NCBI GenBank assembly: GCA_015075075.1
Contig: JABTVA010000001.1
Coordinates: forward strand, 177,662-241,661
From: Deltaproteobacteria bacterium
GTDB taxonomy: Bacteria > Desulfobacterota > GWC2-55-46
Direction: 5' to 3'
Length of the DNA: 64,000 nucleotides
Shown: one piece after another, positions 16,453 through 24,764 of the stretch
How positions within the stretch are numbered: the stretch's first letter is position 1
Layout: every line of letters starts with the position of its first letter
Notes under the pieces: model-generated
Told to the model about the DNA's origin: nothing
What the model saw: the letters and a program-made list of their open reading frames with translations, nothing else
Database searches by the model: none
Position numbers and translations under genes: made by a program

Positions 16453-18090
16453 CTATGCGTATCTGTAGCCTTCTTCCGAACCGGAATTCACCTTGCCGTC
16501 CTCGTCGCCAAACCAGCCGTAACGGCGCTTTTGCTCTTCCGTGGCCTCGTCGTAATCCGGCACGCTATCCGGCGCGAAAAGGCAGTACCGCTTCCCGAAG
16601 CTGGTCATCATCATCTCGTAGTTCACAGCGCCGGCCTGGAGGTCAAGGCCCTTGTTTACCAACTCGACTATCTTCTCGTCCGCGCCCCTCTCTCCGGCGG
16701 CCATGTCCGGAAGGTTCGCGTGCGAAAAGTTCACAAGCTCCCCGGGCTCTAAAAGGTGCTTGGAATAGAAGGCCTTAACGGGGATGGTCGGCACCGGGCG
16801 CGAGAACCTCTGCTTTATCCGCGCCCACCTCTCGGCGATTATGGCCGTGCCGTTCAGGTCCGTCCTTATGCCCCGGCTCGACACCTTGAAGGTTTCCGAC
16901 TGCCCCTGCTCGGAGATGGACTCGCCGTCCGAATACTCGACGTTCCTGAGGTACTGCCGGCTGATGAAGTCGTAGTCGTACTCGAAGAGCGCGACGTTTA
17001 TGACGGCCGTAAGGCCGCCGCCCATGCTCTTGACCTGAAGGACCTTCTCGTCGAGCCTGGGAAGCTCGACGAAAGGCACGGGCGGACTGAAGGCCTTTAT
17101 CGAAAGGGAGCCGTCCGCGCTGACCAGCGGATAGGCGTTCAGCGGCTTAAGTATCTCGTCCTCGATGAACTTCTTGGCCTCGGCCTCCTCGTCGTAGATG
17201 AAACGGAACTGGTATCCGAGCGTATGGTCCGTGGGGTTGAACTTGAGCCAGTCCGCGCCCTCGCTCTCCCACTTCGAGACGTCCACCAGGGCCTCGTCTA
17301 TGCCGAGCGCCCAATGGAAAGGAAGGGTGTCGTAGTCGCCGTTCGTGCCCGCGCCGGTGCTCATGAGCACCTTGAGGGCCACGGCCAGAGGGTGCTCCTG
17401 GAAGACGATAAGCTCCTTCACCTCGGCGTCCGTTGAGTGGGCAACGTCTGCCGTGTTGAACTGCCCGCGCTGAATGGTGAAAGAGGTGTCGCCCTTTGCC
17501 GTCCACCTGATTATCTCGTCGTCTATGCGGACATATCCGCATGTGCCGAGAGAAGGGTGGACGACCGTAAGAAAGCCCGTGGTAGAGGCTACGGTTGCGC
17601 TTAGGGCGCCCTGTGAAAGCCCCGCCGTAAGGCTCGTCACCTTCGGCTTGAAGACCTTGCTTTTGATGCTCCTCTGGAGGTCGGCGGTCTTGAACGAATA
17701 CTCGGTGAGGCCCTGCGTGACCTCGAAGTCCTCGATGAGGTTCGTGGCGAGGCGTATGTACTTGCTCTCGTCCAGCTCGTCGTATCCCCCCCAGAGCTCC
17801 ACGCGCTTTTTCCGGATGGGGCTGGCGAGGAGGGCCGTGATCCTGTCGTTCTTGTCGAGCAGGCTGAATGAGAGCGTGCCGATGGAGCTCTGCCCCTCCT
17901 CCGGGGTTATCTTCTGCGAGACGGAGCGAAGCCCCTTGAGGCACACGATATAGGGGCGCGTGGCGCCCTTGACGGGCTTCATGGAGAAGTAGCGGTCCGC
18001 GCCGCCCCAGCTCTTCACCACGATGAAGTAGTTGGGGTGCTTTACTCGGGCGGACGTATGGGCCAGATAATCTGTGTTTGCCGGGTGCAT
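16453..18090 (-). CDS. Phage tail hub/baseplate protein, 545 aa
   Basis: Large protein downstream of the tape measure and the distal tail gene, the position of the siphophage hub (gp27-like/Tal). The early part (KPVKGATRPYIVCLKGLRS...GTLSFSLLDKNDRIT) matches the pattern of hub proteins that describe a reference surface. A middle insertion with the motif GYVRIDDEIIRWT is common in such phage proteins. It lacks an obvious lytic domain. Role assigned from order and composition. Confidence 0.65.
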   Translation of the reverse strand: MHPANTDYLAHTSARVKHPNYFIVVKSWGGADRYFSMKPVKGATRPYIVCLKGLRSVSQKITPEEGQSSIGTLSFSLLDKNDRITALLASPIRKKRVELWGGYDELDESKYIRLATNLIEDFEVTQGLTEYSFKTADLQRSIKSKVFKPKVTSLTAGLSQGALSATVASTTGFLTVVHPSLGTCGYVRIDDEIIRWTAKGDTSFTIQRGQFNTADVAHSTDAEVKELIVFQEHPLAVALKVLMSTGAGTNGDYDTLPFHWALGIDEALVDVSKWESEGADWLKFNPTDHTLGYQFRFIYDEEAEAKKFIEDEILKPLNAYPLVSADGSLSIKAFSPPVPFVELPRLDEKVLQVKSMGGGLTAVINVALFEYDYDFISRQYLRNVEYSDGESISEQGQSETFKVSSRGIRTDLNGTAIIAERWARIKQRFSRPVPTIPVKAFYSKHLLEPGELVNFSHANLPDMAAGERGADEKIVELVNKGLDLQAGAVNYEMMMTSFGKRYCLFAPDSVPDYDEATEEQKRRYGWFGDEDGKVNSGSEEGYRYA

Positions 18091-18109
18091 TTACCGTCCT
18101 TTTGGCTCT

Positions 18110-18262
18110 TTGGTAGGGTGGGCATTGCCCACCTGCTTGCTCTCCCCTCCCTTGATGGGAGGGGACTGAGGGGAGGGTGAAACTCTTGTCGTTTATTCCC
18201 CCTCACCCTGCCCTCTCCCACACGGGGAGAGGGTGAAACCGGCGGGCAGTGCCCGCCCTACA
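18110..18262. repeat. Cluster of three dispersed repeats
   Basis: The gap between hub and distal tail gene is filled by GGTAGGGTGGGCATTGCCCACC (split here as 18112-18133), a CCCTCCC..GGGAGGGG palindrome, the CCTCACCCTGCCCTCTCCC..GGGGAGAGGGTGA element, and a GGCGGGCAGTGCCCGCCCTAC palindrome that touches the next gene's stop. Nothing else is visible here. Confidence 0.65.
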
Positions 18263-19019
18263 ATTCTTCCTCCAGCGTAAAGCTGAAGGTCCTTTTGCCG
18301 ATGGCCGATATGGGCGATTTATGCACGCGCTCCGCGAGTGCCACGAAGTAAAGCACGTAAGAGCCGGAGGCGTCGCGGAGAAACCAGAAGGGCGTGCCGT
18401 CCTCGACGGCGTCTCTCCAGGCGAGTATGTCCGTCTCGGCCTGCGAGAGGGCGCGGACATCGGCCAGGGTGCATGGAAAGATATTCCGCCGGTAGAGACT
18501 ATGTCCTCCTCGGGGCCGCCGTCGGCACGTTCGTCTTGCCCTCGATGTGCCTCTCCTGTCATGGCCGTCGCCGAAGTAATGCGGGAGCGTGAAGCGCGCG
18601 CCGAAGGCCAGCTCGCCTATCTGCGGGATGGCGCTCATGCCCGAGAGCTTTATGCGCCAGTGCCTCTTGGAGAGCTGGGTAAAGAGCTTGTGGTAATAGG
18701 CGTTGTCCGTGCTTATGGCCTCGGAAAAGACCGTCTCCCTGTCGCCGCCCCATGAGTCGTTCGGGCACCATTCGAGGGCGATGGTCGCGCCCGCGGTCGC
18801 GAGATTGTGGAGGTTGCCCAGGCAGAGCATGTCCACGGGCTTGTCCGCGCCCGCGTCGATGGTGATGGTGAGGTCGCTGGAGTCCTCGGGCTTGAAAAAG
18901 CTGTTCCTGTCGCCGTCGTAGAGGTTCGTCTTCGGATAATCCGAGTCCTCGGACGATACCGTGGGCGCGTGGAGCTTCAGGAGGTTCTTGTAGAGGAATA
19001 TGGATTTGTTGAAGCTCAT
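18258..19019 (-). CDS. Distal tail / minor tail protein, 253 aa
   Basis: The start at ATG 19019 overlaps the tape-measure stop by 4 bp. The N-terminal half is a beta-sandwich-like domain (TITIDAGADKPVDMLCLGN, ALEWCPNDSWGGDRE, RHWRIKLSG); position after the tape measure fits a distal tail protein. Between 18490 and 18560 the reading frame gives an Arg-rich stretch, while another frame gives EGKTNVPTAAP. Two compensating indels may therefore have garbled about 20 residues. Confidence 0.6.
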   Translation of the reverse strand: MSFNKSIFLYKNLLKLHAPTVSSEDSDYPKTNLYDGDRNSFFKPEDSSDLTITIDAGADKPVDMLCLGNLHNLATAGATIALEWCPNDSWGGDRETVFSEAISTDNAYYHKLFTQLSKRHWRIKLSGMSAIPQIGELAFGARFTLPHYFGDGHDRRGTSRARRTCRRRPRGGHSLYRRNIFPCTLADVRALSQAETDILAWRDAVEDGTPFWFLRDASGSYVLYFVALAERVHKSPISAIGKRTFSFTLEEEL

Positions 19020-20682
19020 GAAACCGTCCTCGATGCGACGAGCTTGACGTCGTATTTTTCGACCGCCTCGGATATCTTGTGCGCGAAGTTGGCGATTGCG
19101 TCGTCGCCCAGAAGCTCGGCCTTTTCGATTACTATGGTAAGCGAGGGCCGGGTTTCCTGCTGCACGGTCTCCGGCGGCGCGATCGGCAGCGCGCCCACGC
19201 CGCCGCCTCCGGCAGCTCCATTGCTTCCACCCGGTGCGCCTCCGCCCTTGCTGCCGATCGTGCTTGCGGCGACCGCCGCCATTGAGGCATACCCGGTTAC
19301 TCGTATCCATGTGGATAGAGGCAACCCTATGTATATGCCGCCTTCCGCCTGTGCCCTCTTGGCTGCGACTTCCGTATTTATGAAAATTGATGTAACGGCA
19401 AGGGCTCGCTGCAGATAGAAAAAGGCCTTTTGTTTTTCCCATGTCGCGGTGTACATCTGGCCGGAAATTACGCTCATCTGATTTGCCAAGCTGGCGTACA
19501 CCGCAAGGCGGTTTTGCTTTGTCTTTTCATCAATCGCCTTTACCGCCGCCGAGTGTGCTTCAAGCAATTCAATCTCTGAGGCCCCGGCGTCTACCATTAG
19601 CTGGAGCTTTCTCGTGTTTTTGTCGATAAGGCCGAAAATTTCCAGGTCATAAGCAGATGCCTCTATCCTTGCAAGCTCTGTCTGCGCCGAGGTCTTCTGC
19701 TCGGCCATCCGCCTGTCGAAGTCGGCTTGCCAGACGTAGTGGGCCTCAAGCTCCTTCTGTTTCTGCTCTATCAAGTCGTTATCCATGCCGACCGCGCCGG
19801 ACATCATGGTCCAGTCCAGCGCGAGCGGGACGTTAAGGGACAGGCCGTCCTTGCCGCCCTGAAGCCTGTTCTGGAGGGTGTTCCCCTCCTGAATCATTTT
19901 CGTTATGTTGTCTCCGAAGGAGGATGTTACGCTCGGCTTCGCGAAATTGGCGTTGACCTTGCCTGCTGAAGCGTCCGTCTGTTTCATCAACTCAAGCCAG
20001 TCTTCGTAAGCCTTATTGAGCCTTTGAATCTCTACATTATTGTTGTGCCATTTCCCTGTGAGCTTATCGATTTCCGGCGGGAGCTTTGTTATGTCGCTGA
20101 GAAAAGTACTCACGACGCCTGCAGGCGCGACATTAACGCCAATTTCCTGAAGTCTGCGTTCGGCCTCTTTTATCTGCAAGTTGGCCTTCTCAAGCTCCTC
20201 TATCTGCCGGCGAATTTCCTTCCCGGTATTTCTTTCAAGGAATTGCTGTCTTTTTAGCTCGGCATTATGAAGGGCTATCGTCGATTCGGTGACCTTGTCG
20301 ATAGGCTCCGGCAGTATTTTCCACGCCTTGCGTTGGTCCATTAAGGCGGACGAAACGCGGTCTATCTCTTCCCGCGTGCGCTCGGCCGTCTTATAGTGGT
20401 TTATAAGCGCCTGCGTGACAGCCGAGACCGCCCCTATTACCGCGCCGAATGCCATGCCCGAGATGATGTTGTTTATTTTCTTGAGGCCCGAGGCCGCGTA
20501 CTCGCTCGCGCTGGTGAGCTTGTCGAGCCGCTTTGGATTATGTCCGAGCGGCTGCCGCCGAATCAAGTCCCCGGCCCATGCGCCCGGCCCGGCCTCGGCG
20601 TTTTCCGGCCGCGTTAAACTTGCTGAGCGCCGCGCTGTAATCGTCCTGGGCTGATATGACTATCTCAATCCGTCTTTTCCAT
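19016..20682 (-). CDS. Tail tape measure protein (5' end frameshifted)
   Basis: The open frame (19016-20566) encodes 516 aa with long coiled coils (KRQQFLERNTGKEIRRQIEE), a hydrophobic hairpin (IISGMAFGAVIGAVSAV) and a Gly/Ala-rich tail, typical of a siphophage tape measure. It is short for the family. The expected N-terminus IEIVISAQDDYSAALSKFN is encoded just upstream in another frame, behind an ATG at 20682. Restoring it needs two small indels, near 20675 and 20620. The gene sits right after the frameshifted chaperones, its normal place. Confidence 0.75.
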
Positions 20683-20723
20683 CCTCGGCTTCTTTCGGTT
20701 TCGCCTGCTCGCACTTGAAAATC

Positions 20724-21451
20724 TTATGGCCTCGACCAGCCATGCCGGCTGGCTGCCGAGGCCTCCGCGTGAAGGAGGTGCCCGGTCGAATCCACGATGT
20801 ACGCGAGCCTTACAATCTCCCATGTCTCGGGCGCGATGTACGAGAGCGGGCATTCGTAGAGCCGGAGGTCCTCTCCGAGGTGCTCGACCTTGCCCGCCCT
20901 CTTCTCCTTCAGCTCCTCCGTGACCGCCGGGGTGTATTCCAGGACCGCCCTGGCCTCTTCCGAGAGGCCCTTTTTGTTGCGGCAGTTCCGGAGGTCCCTG
21001 TCCGCCGGGCCGCAGTCCTCGCATCTGTATTTGCCGCCGAGCTCCGCCGATGCCCTTCCCCAGCGGAACCCGGCTATCAGTTTTTTCGCTGGCCCCCGGT
21101 GAGCCTGGACTGCGACTCCATCGCCCGGAGTATCTCCACGACGAGGTCGGTGTCGGCGGTCGCGTAGAACTCCTCGGGCTTCGTCACCTCGCGGCCCTTG
21201 ATAAAGTAGCCCGATACCGACTCGACCGAATCGCAGAACTGCTTCTTCTGGATGGCGTGCGTTATCTCCGCGATCTTCTCGCGGTCTTCCACGCCCTTGC
21301 ACCTCGCGGCGAGTTGGCGCGAATAGGCCTGCACCTTGGAATAAGGGACGAACCTGAGCCTCACGACGCAGGGGTCTTCGCTTTCCCTGTTGCCGCCGTA
21401 CTCGGGCATGTACTCGATCAATTCATCCGGGTCGTATGAGACAATGGCCAT
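20724..21451 (-). CDS. Tail assembly chaperone, -1 frameshift product (gpGT analogue)
   Basis: If ribosomes slip by -1 on A_AAA_AAC (21086-21080), the upstream protein is extended by about 118 residues read in the -1 frame (KLIAGFRWGRASAE...). That extension includes a CxxC pair (RCEDCG). The -1 frame is open to TAA 20724-20726, 41 bp before the tape-measure start. This is the lambda G/GT arrangement. The extension recruits the tape measure while the short form binds the tail tube protein. Slippage is inferred, not shown. Confidence 0.7.
21077..21451 (-). CDS. Tail assembly chaperone, short form (gpG analogue)
   Basis: A 124-aa helical protein located between the major tail protein and the tape measure, as expected of gpG-type chaperones. 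The last codons read CGA AAA AAC TGA and contain the slippery heptamer that gives the long form. The family was assigned from position and the frameshift site rather than from sequence similarity. Confidence 0.7.
   Translation of the reverse strand: MAIVSYDPDELIEYMPEYGGNRESEDPCVVRLRFVPYSKVQAYSRQLAARCKGVEDREKIAEITHAIQKKQFCDSVESVSGYFIKGREVTKPEEFYATADTDLVVEILRAMESQSRLTGGQRKN
21080..21086 (-). other. Slippery heptamer A_AAA_AAC for -1 ribosomal frameshifting
   Basis: The heptamer is in the correct phase (X_XXY_YYZ) of the short chaperone frame and is followed immediately by its TGA stop. The -1 frame stays open for 118 codons. Confidence 0.7.
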
Positions 21452-21461
21452 TTTGAAGCTC

Positions 21462-21538
21462 CTTTGCCGTCATTGCGAGGAGCTTTAGCTCCGCGGCAAT
21501 CTCATGGGATTGCTTCGCTTCGCTCGCAATGACCGATG
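21462..21538. repeat. Dispersed repeat of the CATTGCGAG..CTCGCAATGAC type
   Basis: GCCGTCATTGCGAGGAGC on the left and GCTTCGCTCGCAATGACC on the right enclose further short inverted repeats. A related copy outside the prophage lies at 57998-58031. It fills the gap between the chaperone and major tail genes. Confidence 0.6.
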
Positions 21539-21544
21539 TTTTTT

Positions 21545-22630
21545 TTAGACCGCGCTCGCGGTGTTTTTGAGAAGCATCCCGACCGAATACTCCGTGGTCG
21601 GGCTGTAGTGGAAGTCCCACTCAAGGGTTATCCGGCTCCTGCCGATGAGGCTGAACTCCGGGTTGCCGCCGAGCCTGTTGCATGCGGGCAGGTCCACGAT
21701 AAAGGCGTGGTTGTCTCCGGTGCCCGCCTGCGTGCCGGTGTCCCAGGTGAGGAGGAAGTTCGTGGAGCTTACGGCCGCGATCCACGCCGCGAGCTCGTCG
21801 ACCGACGAAAAGCCGGAGGACGGGTCGCGGTAGTCGAACGTCATTGAGAGCTTGCCCGTGAGCTGCTTTACGCTCGTCTCTCCCGGTGAGGTGGCGCCGT
21901 CAAGCACCTGCCTGTCCTCGAGGCCGAAGTCGAGCTCAAGGGAAAGGCTGTCTGGCTTGACAACCGTGCCGTTCGAGGTGATGGCCGTGTAGTCCGGGGC
22001 CGAGCCCGTGCGGCTTACGGTCGCGCCCTGCCTTACGGTGAGCGCGTTGTAGTCGCAGCGGATGTTGGCCGCCGGGAAAGTCGGCGAGGCAAGGGGGTCA
22101 CCTGCGGCGTCGCGCTTCTGGCCGCAAAACTCGGCCGTCATCATGAGCGGGTTTGCGGGCTCCTGCTTGAAGGAGAGCTTCTTTACCCTGCCGCCCGTAT
22201 GCGGGTGGTTCTTGAGCGCGAGCCCCAGCATGTGGTTCATGTTGAGGGTCAGGGCCTTCGCGCCCAGGGCGTTCTCATCAAAGGGATCGGCCACGGCCGA
22301 GAACATGTGCCTGTACTGCCCGGTCGCGCCGTTCTGCGACGAAGCGACATGGCCGAAGAAGTGCTTAAGTATGGAGCCTATAAGCCCCTTGGCCACGCCG
22401 GACTCGGTGTGGAAGGGTATTTCGAGCGGGAGGCCGTCCCACTTTTCGCCCCAGCGCTCTTCGGTGGTGGGGCCCAGGGCAGTCTCCTCGCCCCTGAACT
22501 CCTCGCGCTTTTTGGCCATGTAGTCGGGCTTGGCCACGTTGTAGTTTTTTACCGGGATATAACCGACTGTCGTGCTCTCGGCCGTGCCGCGCGCGGCCTC
22601 TTCACCCAGCGCTACGAATGCTTCAGGCAT
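21545..22630 (-). CDS. Major tail (tube) protein, 361 aa
   Basis: The beta-rich sequence (VVKPDSLSLELDFGLEDRQV, GKLSMTFDYRD, RSRITLEWDFHYSPT) and its place between the head-tail joining genes and the tail chaperones identify the tail tube protein. Its length is normal for siphophage tube proteins with an extra domain. Confidence 0.72.
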   Translation of the reverse strand: MPEAFVALGEEAARGTAESTTVGYIPVKNYNVAKPDYMAKKREEFRGEETALGPTTEERWGEKWDGLPLEIPFHTESGVAKGLIGSILKHFFGHVASSQNGATGQYRHMFSAVADPFDENALGAKALTLNMNHMLGLALKNHPHTGGRVKKLSFKQEPANPLMMTAEFCGQKRDAAGDPLASPTFPAANIRCDYNALTVRQGATVSRTGSAPDYTAITSNGTVVKPDSLSLELDFGLEDRQVLDGATSPGETSVKQLTGKLSMTFDYRDPSSGFSSVDELAAWIAAVSSTNFLLTWDTGTQAGTGDNHAFIVDLPACNRLGGNPEFSLIGRSRITLEWDFHYSPTTEYSVGMLLKNTASAV

Positions 22631-22868
22631 TGTCCTTCACCTCCTCGGCTTTCTCCCCGGCCCTTGCCGGGGCTTCGGTCCCTGTCTCTTCCCCCTCTCT
22701 CCTCGCGGGAGAGGGCTGGGGTGAGGGGGCCGCGCTGCATATGCCGCGCAATATTTGTATGTCCGCCTCGGCGGCGGGTATCTCCCTCGTCTCGTCCTTT
22801 TTGAAATTGCCGAGTTTCGGGCTTGAGCCCGAGATATTGAATATGACGCGCTTCATCGGTGTTTCCAT
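22623..22868 (-). CDS. Small phage protein with an in-frame dispersed repeat
   Basis: 81 aa. The first ~45 residues (MKRVIFNISGSSPKLGNF) look like a normal small tail gene product. The middle reads CSAAPSPQPSPARREGEE, the known translation of the CCTCACCCC..CTCTCCC dispersed repeat, here in frame. The stop overlaps the major tail gene start by 8 bp. The insertion has lengthened rather than broken the frame. Confidence 0.6.
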   Translation of the reverse strand: METPMKRVIFNISGSSPKLGNFKKDETREIPAAEADIQILRGICSAAPSPQPSPARREGEETGTEAPARAGEKAEEVKDNA

Positions 22869-22903
22869 GCGGCCTCCGTAGGGCGGGCAATGCCCGCCAA
22901 AAA

Positions 22904-23320
22904 TTACTCTTCCCTGTATGTGACCCTGAGCCTGTACTCCATCTCCGTTATGGGCGGCGTGTAGCCCGTAACGTCGTAGCCCTCGTGGTCGACCCTGATG
23001 ACCAGCTTCGATGCGGCGAGGGCGCCGACATTAAGGGCCGCAACCTTGACGTTCTCGCGTATCTTGTGGCATAGCTCGGCTATCCTGTCGCGCGTCGCTC
23101 CCGGCTCCGGCTCGTTGAAGTTTATCCGAGCATACTTCAATTCGTTAGGTCTGGTGTCGCCGTGGCTCGCGCCGAATTCTTCGCCCATGTGCCGGATCGC
23201 GCAAGAGGCCTTCGTCTCCAGCTTCTTGTCCGTGCTCGAATCCTCGAGCATGAACCCCTGGGCCGTGACGATGGCCGAGAGGCTGTCTTCGATGGCCTTT
23301 ATGGTGTCGAGGTTGCTCAT
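22904..23320 (-). CDS. Tail terminator-like protein, 138 aa
   Basis: Small alpha/beta protein (LDTIKAIEDSLSAIV...YDVTGYTPPITEMEYRLRVTYRE) with the beta-hairpin ending common in tail terminator/completion proteins. It is located between the head-tail connector and the major tail gene. Assigned by position and general pattern. Confidence 0.6.
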   Translation of the reverse strand: MSNLDTIKAIEDSLSAIVTAQGFMLEDSSTDKKLETKASCAIRHMGEEFGASHGDTRPNELKYARINFNEPEPGATRDRIAELCHKIRENVKVAALNVGALAASKLVIRVDHEGYDVTGYTPPITEMEYRLRVTYREE

Positions 23321-23634
23321 GAGTCGTCCCTGATTTTCTGGAGCATGAGCCTTACGGAGCCGAAGCCGTCGTTTTCCGACTTGAGCACCTCGTAGACTTT
23401 CATCCCTATGGTTACGGTGTCGTGGTTCCTGACCTTCTCGAAATCGGCGGACTTCACCTCGAGGACCGCGGGCGAATAGTCGGCGTTGCCGCTAAAGTCC
23501 TCGTGCGCGAGGTCCTCCGGGTCGAAGACCCCCTTGACCGTCACCGGCCCGTGGAGTCCGTTGAAGGTGACTTCCTCGCCGAGCGCGTTTATGACATCCG
23601 CGGCCGCTGCGGCCGCGTCTTCCTTGAAGCCCAT
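23317..23634 (-). CDS. Head-tail joining protein (lambda FII-like)
   Basis: 105 aa. The sequence (VTFNGLHGPVTVKGVFDPED, HDTVTIGMKVYEVLKSENDG, VRLMLQKI) matches the beta-barrel pattern of FII-type head-tail joining proteins. It overlaps the next gene by 4 bp, indicating coupling within the late operon. Confidence 0.65.
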   Translation of the reverse strand: MGFKEDAAAAAADVINALGEEVTFNGLHGPVTVKGVFDPEDLAHEDFSGNADYSPAVLEVKSADFEKVRNHDTVTIGMKVYEVLKSENDGFGSVRLMLQKIRDDS

Positions 23635-23715
23635 CTAATCTCCCCTGCCCCTCTTTAGAAAAGAGGGGGGTAAAAAGGGCGGGGCCGGAGCCCCGCCCGT
23701 GTCATCGGTTACAGG

Positions 23716-24666
23716 TTACGCGGTCAGGACCTTTCTCTTGTACTCAATCCAGATCGCGGATATGGCCAGGGTGTCGGTCGTATGCGCGCCGGGCGTAAGG
23801 CCAATTGTAAGGGCCTGTGCTCCGGCCGGGACATCGGCCGCCGCGATGGTGCCGGTGTACTCGGCGTAACCGGTGCCGGTTATGGCCGCGATAGTGTCGA
23901 CGACCTTGGTGTCGCCCTCATTGAAGAACGAGTCGAGGGTTATGTCCGGGGTGTTGGTAGTGCCGCCCATGGCCGCCCTGATATGAACGACCACATCGGC
24001 GGCGGGGTCGAGGTCGGGCGGCAGCGGCACCTGCGCTATGACCTGGTCGTTGTTCGACGCGGCCCAGAGCACCCTCTGGCATCCGTCGGTCGCGTCGTTG
24101 ATGGCCGAAAGGACCGGGGTGGTGTCGCTTGCGAGAAGGCCGCCGTTTGCCGCAATGTTGCCCACATCAAAGTTGGTGGCCTCCCTCAGGCTGTGGAGAG
24201 ATATCGGGATAAAGGCCTGAGCGGTTTTCAGGTGCTGGTATATCTCGGCGAGAGCGGCCTCGACGTTCCCGGCGGCGGTAAACCCGCCCGCGTCGGCGAT
24301 GGTCGTGCTGGCGGCGTCGGTCGCGGACATGGCGTCCGACATGCTGATCACGATATCAACGGTCGTCACGCCGTTGCCCGCGGCCTTGTGCGCGTACCCG
24401 GCAAAGGTGTTGCTGGTCGACGTGAGCGTGAGCCTCTTGTTGGTGTCGTCCCAGTAGAGCTTCGCGCCCTGGGTGACCACGTCGGTCGAGAGCTTCGGCA
24501 GGTTGAACACGCCGTTCATGGCGAGGATGCCTGTGGTGTTGTTAGCTATGTCGCCGGTCGCCACGCCGAGCCTGCTGCCGACGAGGACGGCTGTGCCGCT
24601 GGTTATGGTGGAGCCGCTGGAGTTGGCGTACTGTATCCGCTCTCCGGTCTCTTTGTAATTCTTCAT
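23716..24666 (-). CDS. Capsid decoration protein (DUF2190-like) with C-terminal extension
   Basis: Residues 1-~110 match DUF2190, a beta-tulip-like capsid decoration/stabilising domain (GERIQYANSSGSTITSGTAV, GVFNLPKLSTDV, LYWDDTNKRLT). The remaining ~200 residues, separated by a Ser/Ala-rich linker, form a second beta-rich domain that could decorate the capsid surface. It directly follows the capsid gene. Confidence 0.72.
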   Translation of the reverse strand: MKNYKETGERIQYANSSGSTITSGTAVLVGSRLGVATGDIANNTTGILAMNGVFNLPKLSTDVVTQGAKLYWDDTNKRLTLTSTSNTFAGYAHKAAGNGVTTVDIVISMSDAMSATDAASTTIADAGGFTAAGNVEAALAEIYQHLKTAQAFIPISLHSLREATNFDVGNIAANGGLLASDTTPVLSAINDATDGCQRVLWAASNNDQVIAQVPLPPDLDPAADVVVHIRAAMGGTTNTPDITLDSFFNEGDTKVVDTIAAITGTGYAEYTGTIAAADVPAGAQALTIGLTPGAHTTDTLAISAIWIEYKRKVLTA

Positions 24667-24764
24667 CTCATTCCCTCCGTGTCTTTAAGCGGCGCGCTGC
24701 GCCGTTCTTTTCAAGGTAATGCCGGGGCCGTTGCTCCGGCCCCGGCCCGGTTGGTTATGCCCGC

